A stretch of DNA of 64,000 bases, from positions 31,176,220-31,240,219 of the forward strand of contig CM018050.1 in the NCBI GenBank assembly GCA_008638375.1, given 5' to 3'. Of this stretch, positions 59,364 through 64,000 are shown piece after piece. The translations under genes and the position numbers were made by a program. The notes under the pieces are model-generated. The model searched no databases and had not been told where the DNA came from. It saw nothing but the letters and a program-made list of their open reading frames with translations. The DNA comes from Nyssa sinensis. Its lineage: Eukaryota > Streptophyta > Magnoliopsida > Cornales > Nyssaceae. Positions within the stretch are counted from its first letter, which is position 1. Each line of letters begins with the position of its first letter.

Positions 59364-60503
59364 GACTCTTATTCAAAAATTTATGTCATCCAACTCTTAA
59401 CCTGATATACAATTTACTTTCAAAGCAACAACCAATGTTCATCCTTCATTCTATCATAATTGTGTAATCACTCTTACAACTATGCTAGAACTAAGTTCAT
59501 GACTCACACCTCACTTCGACCCAATTTATGCAACTCATTATTTTCACAAAACTTACATTCACAAGTTCATTTAATCAATTTATTATTCTCATAACAACTA
59601 GTATCAATCATCTTATAGGACTAGATAAGTCAATAGTAATCATCAGTAGGTCACCTCTACAGGCCACCACAAAATAACATATTCTAGTTAAATAAAGAAA
59701 TCATTTCAATCCCTCAACTTTCATATTCAGCATCACTTAAATTTATCAATATTCGTCATAAGCACAAAATCAAAACTCAATTACATCATAATCCGAGACT
59801 AATCCACAATAATATTTTTCAAACTATTCATGTTTATATAATTTTCCTAAAACCAGAGATCATCAATCATCACCTGATAACCTAACACATCCTGTAGACA
59901 TACTTGTTTAATCATAATTTATAAAACTCGCGTCAACCACTTCCACCCATTGTTCACAATAACAAATAACAAGTTCTCACCCAACTTAAATGTAGTCTTT
60001 CGCCTAAAAAATCCATTTAAACAATACAATATACACATGTGCAAGTCATGCTAGTATTCAACTAGTTCAACTTACTTAAGGTCTAAACCCCATCTACTGT
60101 TCCAAGACATTAGATCATATACTATGTTATCACATACAGTCATACCAATATACATATCATCCTATATCATACACCACACTGCATCAATTCACGTAATCAT
60201 GCATCATAGTATATCATCAACTAACACATAATCACAAGCAAGTCATACATCCAGTAAAAGTAACAACATAACACACAAGATCCTACCACATACCACCGAC
60301 AGCTTACACTAAGCTAAATGCTCTCCCCAAGGGTCCTATGGTGTTCAACAACACCTATCATCGCCAAGTATTCTCAAACAAGAACTCTAATACCAAGCTG
60401 TCAAAGGTTACGCATTACACAAGGTTTCACACAAATTTCAAATCATGCATCATAGTCCCATCGTGTTCAACAACACCCCACGGTCTCTAGGTATTCGAAC
60501 CTA
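59364..60503. other. Interior of the element, gag region not recognisable
   Basis: By position this should hold gag. No gag or zinc-knuckle motif was read on the minus strand. Confidence 0.4.
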
Positions 60504-60516
60504 GGCTCTGATACCA
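60504..60516 (-). other. Primer binding site (initiator Met tRNA type)
   Basis: Minus strand TGGTATCAGAGCC, three bases after the 5' LTR end. This is the usual plant retrotransposon primer site complementary to the initiator methionine tRNA 3' end. Confidence 0.85.
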
Positions 60517-60519
60517 CGT

Positions 60520-63500
60520 TGTCATGCCCCTGGATTTCCATGAACCCGAGGCGCGAGGGAACGAAAATTAAAAGAAATAAATAAATGACAATTAATTAAA
60601 TTTAATTGAAATATCCCTCATTATTTCCTCAAATTTTTCCCCAAGATTTAAAGTCTAACACTTGTCATTTAACTTAACTCAAAAAGGTCCCTTAATGTTG
60701 CTCAAGCATCTCGCCCAATTAATATTTAAAATGGTTTAAGTCACATTCGAAAATGATTCCCAAAACGGTCCCAATTTCACCCAAATATATTTGGAGTCTT
60801 AAAGTACAAATATTATTAAACAAAAGTACTCATCGAGACAATCAGTTTAGACTTTTGAATCACTCCATTCAGATTTGAAATGAATTTATATGAAAACCAA
60901 AAAGTTTCAAAAAAAAAAGAAAAAATAAATTTTTTTTGGATGAACAGTAACCCGAGCAAACCAGTAGCTAAAAGTGAACAATAACATTGAAAGCTACTGT
61001 TCACCTGGAGCAAAAATTCAGCTTCAGAAAAATTGCTGCGCCTAACCTTCTGATTCAAATCGAGTTTTCTCTCAATCTACAGATCCAAATGTAATGACAT
61101 TTGTGCCAAAATCTTCCTTATTGAGTCTAGTTTCTATACCATTTTTAATCACTCAAAAATTCTATGTAGAACTCAAGTTATGACAAAAACCCTACCCATA
61201 GGTCATATTTTGCACACTTGAAGCAAAATTAATTTAATTTTCTCATTTTAAAAGCTTTCAAAGTCTATGATATATAAAAAGAAAGCTAAAAGATAGACCT
61301 ATCTATGAATTTAAGGCACTTTAATTAGTTCAAAAAGACTAAAAAGTCATAGTCTCCCGAAGTGGGCTGATCTGTAGAAATAGTTCTGCAGAATCGAAAT
61401 CAAGGCATGTTGTATATCATTTGACATTCCTTCCAATTCTTCAAGCTATTTAAATGGTGTTTTGCACACTTAATTTGTCCATTTTTTCAAATTTTTTCCA
61501 AGTCTTTCAAGCCCTTTTTTCACCCATTTTCAGCCCAATTTCCTAAGGTTTTTAAACCCCCATTTTAAGCACTTTTTCTCACCCATTTCAAGGGTGTTTT
61601 TCACACTTAACTAATGCTTAAATTTTTCAGAAATCTGGACATAACCTCCTTTGTTTTTCTAAGCATTTTTCTACCTGATTTTCACAATATCCATATACAT
61701 AAATAGGTAAATAACCCACCCTCACTCTGTGGCCACAATTCATCAAATTTAAACATGCATCCTCTATTTTCAACATATCCATTTAGTATGCATTAAACCA
61801 AAAACATCATACATTCATTTGGTTCTTAACCCATACATTTCAAAATGGCCCAAGGCCTATTGTTCACAAATCACCCAGTCTAAATACAATAAATTGGGCT
61901 TATACACATACATTCAAAAACATGCCCCAATGGCCAAATCTTCAACATAATCCATTTCTTCCCATCCTTCAAGACTTAAACAAGTTTTAAATGTCTAGAA
62001 CCTCATTTGAAAAATGATATCCCACAAATGGGTCAGCTCAACAGCTGGTATAACATAATGCTAAGACTAGGAACAAGTTTAAGGGCGTGGCATGTGCAAG
62101 TGTACAATTCAAGACTATAATCCCATTATCCCCCAATGCCATGTAATGTCAAAATGCATGACACACACATGCAACTCTATGCCACTCATGTCTCGCTTCA
62201 CGGTTCTTCTCCGTTGGCATGTAAGCACCAATATATGTCTCGCTTTTCGGTCTGGACCCCGTAGGCATGTGAGTACCAAAAGACCAAATTTTAAGTTTTT
62301 TACCATAGGATCTACACCCTCATAATGTATAGCACCATGTGCTCAACTCACACCATGTGTCCAAGGAATCTCAATGTGCCAAAATGTCATGATCTCATCA
62401 TGCACCTCAATGTGACAATTTATCAAACACATGGTGTCCCTTTTTCAAGTCATGCAATTTATCCCACAAAATTCGTAACTTTAAACTCCAAAACATCATG
62501 CTCATAATATATGTCATAACTAAACATGTTAACATATATCCAAATCACAATCTCGCAATTCTACTAGTTCACAAAGGACGTAAATTTTTCATAAACCACT
62601 AAAACACCAATTCATCACATGGTCCAAACCATAAGGTGTGTCAACATGCAAATAGGTTCCAAATTGTAACAATACAATTTTATCAATATAACACACCTCA
62701 ATCAAGGCAACAAATCATCCAACAACACCAAGAACAAATATATCCCTAAACCATCAACTCTAAGCTTTTCAAAGGAACTACCTTCTAATTGGTATCCTAA
62801 CCTTAAATACACTTCCTAAACAGTCCAATAGCATGAAAAAATACAAGAAAACTTAAATCAATTACTAGCTTAGCACTACATCATACCTAGATCAGTTTTC
62901 CTCAAATTGCGGAGGCTGTGATCGTTGGATGGCTGAACTGTTCACTGAAAATACAGGCCTCGATGAGAGGAACAACTTCTCAAAAGGAACCTTGGCAAAA
63001 ATCCCACTCGATCGAAAAGCGCGTTTTGAAAGCTTGAAGCTTCAAGAACTAGGGCTTTTTTTTTTCTCTCTCTCTCTCTATGAACGTGAGCTACTGTAAA
63101 TACAGAATGAAATCTGTATAAAATTGGGTCTAAGTGTTCTATTTATAGTGGAAGAGCAAAGGGCAAGGGGCAAAATGACCATTTTGCCCTTAATGAGCCC
63201 GGGGACTCTGTTACTCTACAACCTGTCCCGAAACACCTCAATTTGATATTTTGTTTTGACCAGTGTTCATAAAATTATTTTTAATGAAAATTTTTAAAAA
63301 AATAAATTTTCGCTTGTGGCCGTGTTTGGCCGTTTCCACCCGGGTCACTCGGATGCCCTTTTGGTCTAATTCCGGAAACTATTTCCATTTTGGCTAAAAT
63401 TCGTACAACAGGTACATTATAAGCATATTTCTCTTTTATGACACACTCCAAATATGCTTCTAAACATGTCAAACGGTGAAATAATGCATGAAAACGCCCT

Positions 63501-63578
63501 ACCGGCAAAATCGTGCAAGAATAATGCCCTATCGGCAAAAATGAAAAATTTTTCCTCATTTTTTTTCAGATCTCTACG
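60520..63578 (-). repeat. 5' LTR of the chromovirus-like element
   Basis: 3059 bp. Plus strand TGTCATGCCCCTGG to GATCTCTACG; the final A of the canonical CA is G here. Collinear with 53274-56379, with several-percent divergence and small indels (for example ~30 bp absent near 61450). Confidence 0.88.
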
Positions 63579-63583
63579 ACATC

Positions 63584-64000
63584 TTTTTAATTCAAATAAA
63601 CACTTATACATCATTTAAAATATATAATCCTTCATACATACACATATACTTAAATAAAACATCACAACCTCATGCTCATTACAATTTTAGGGTCTTGCCC
63701 ATTGTTTTCTTAATATACAAGATTTCTACAGGTGATACACATGTCTTAGGGCTTATGACCTCATACATACAAAAATATGCCCCAAGGGCCAAATGTCCTT
63801 CATAGTCCACTTCCCCTCCATCCTTCAAAACTTCATCAAGTTTCAAGTACCTGGGAGCCTCATCTGTAATATGATATCTCATAAAGGGTCAACACAACTG
63901 CTGGTATGACATAGTGCTAATGCAAGGAACAAAGTTAAGATGTGGCATGTGCAAGTGTACATTTATAAGCTATAACCCTCCAATCCCTCAATGCTATGCA
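63584..64000. repeat. Older LTR, right part
   Basis: Resumes the LTR split at 53273. GGCATGTGCAAGTGTACA near 63943 and CTGGTATGACATAGTGCTAA near 63900 parallel 54880 and 54837 of the younger LTR at clearly lower similarity. It runs off the window. Confidence 0.65.

Larger units (their letters stand above)
53274..63578 (-). mobile_element. Chromovirus-like Ty3/gypsy element with 3.1-kb LTRs
   Basis: Two direct repeats (53274-56379 and 60520-63578) enclose a 4.1-kb interior. The target duplication ACATC flanks both sides (53269-53273 and 63579-63583). On the minus strand the 5' LTR (right) is followed by a TGGTATCAGAGCC primer site, and an AAGGGGGGAAGGA purine tract precedes the 3' LTR (left). 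Only a protease piece and scraps of RT were recognised in the interior. Long LTRs plus a poor interior resemble a LARD-type derivative, but the scraps show decay from a coding chromovirus. Confidence 0.85.

Overview
The window looks like nuclear DNA of a flowering plant, probably a eudicot. It is AT-rich and full of microsatellites and plant transposable elements. The only host-type genes recognised are two intronless family-1 UDP-glycosyltransferases that resemble zeatin O-glucosyltransferases. No rRNA, tRNA or CRISPR locus was found. The species cannot be named from the sequence alone.

Layout. 1-12.9 kb is gene-poor: a tRNA-derived SINE, two truncated L1-type LINEs on opposite strands, two related MITEs, and a tiny possible UGT remnant near 9.1 kb. 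13.0-16.6 kb is copy A of a flank that recurs at 32.1-35.7 plus 44.7-45.0 kb (copy B) and at 48.4-50.3 kb (copy C). A probable solo LTR lies at 16.7-18.0 kb. 19.07-29.31 kb is a 10.2-kb Ty3/gypsy element on the minus strand (element 2) with 571-573-bp LTRs and target duplication ATTTG. 29.6-50.3 kb is a tandem duplication, [UGT1-B][UGT2-C]. Copy B is split by a second, 9.05-kb element of the same lineage on the plus strand (element 1, 578-579-bp LTRs, target duplication TATAT). UGT2's upstream region carries a 752-bp hAT-like insertion that UGT1 lacks. 52.6-64 kb is a chromovirus-like element on the minus strand with about 3.1-kb LTRs, a Met-initiator-tRNA-type primer site and target duplication ACATC. 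It sits inside the LTR of an older relative.

Genes. The UGT copies differ at about 1.5% of coding positions but at about 6% in noncoding flank. Each is broken by a different single-base frameshift, so neither encodes a complete enzyme as read here. All transposon reading frames are decayed.

The most interesting signal is in the two gypsy elements. Both carry, antisense to gag-pol between the tandem-repeat 3' region and the 3' LTR, a second gene with its own TATA box, a domain resembling the Pfam 'putative gypsy type transposon' family, a coiled-coil-like tail, and an intron that appears to lie at the same position in both. Introns in that orientation would not be removed from the sense RNA that is reverse transcribed. 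Both elements also carry tandem arrays built on the same 30-bp core, expanded differently.
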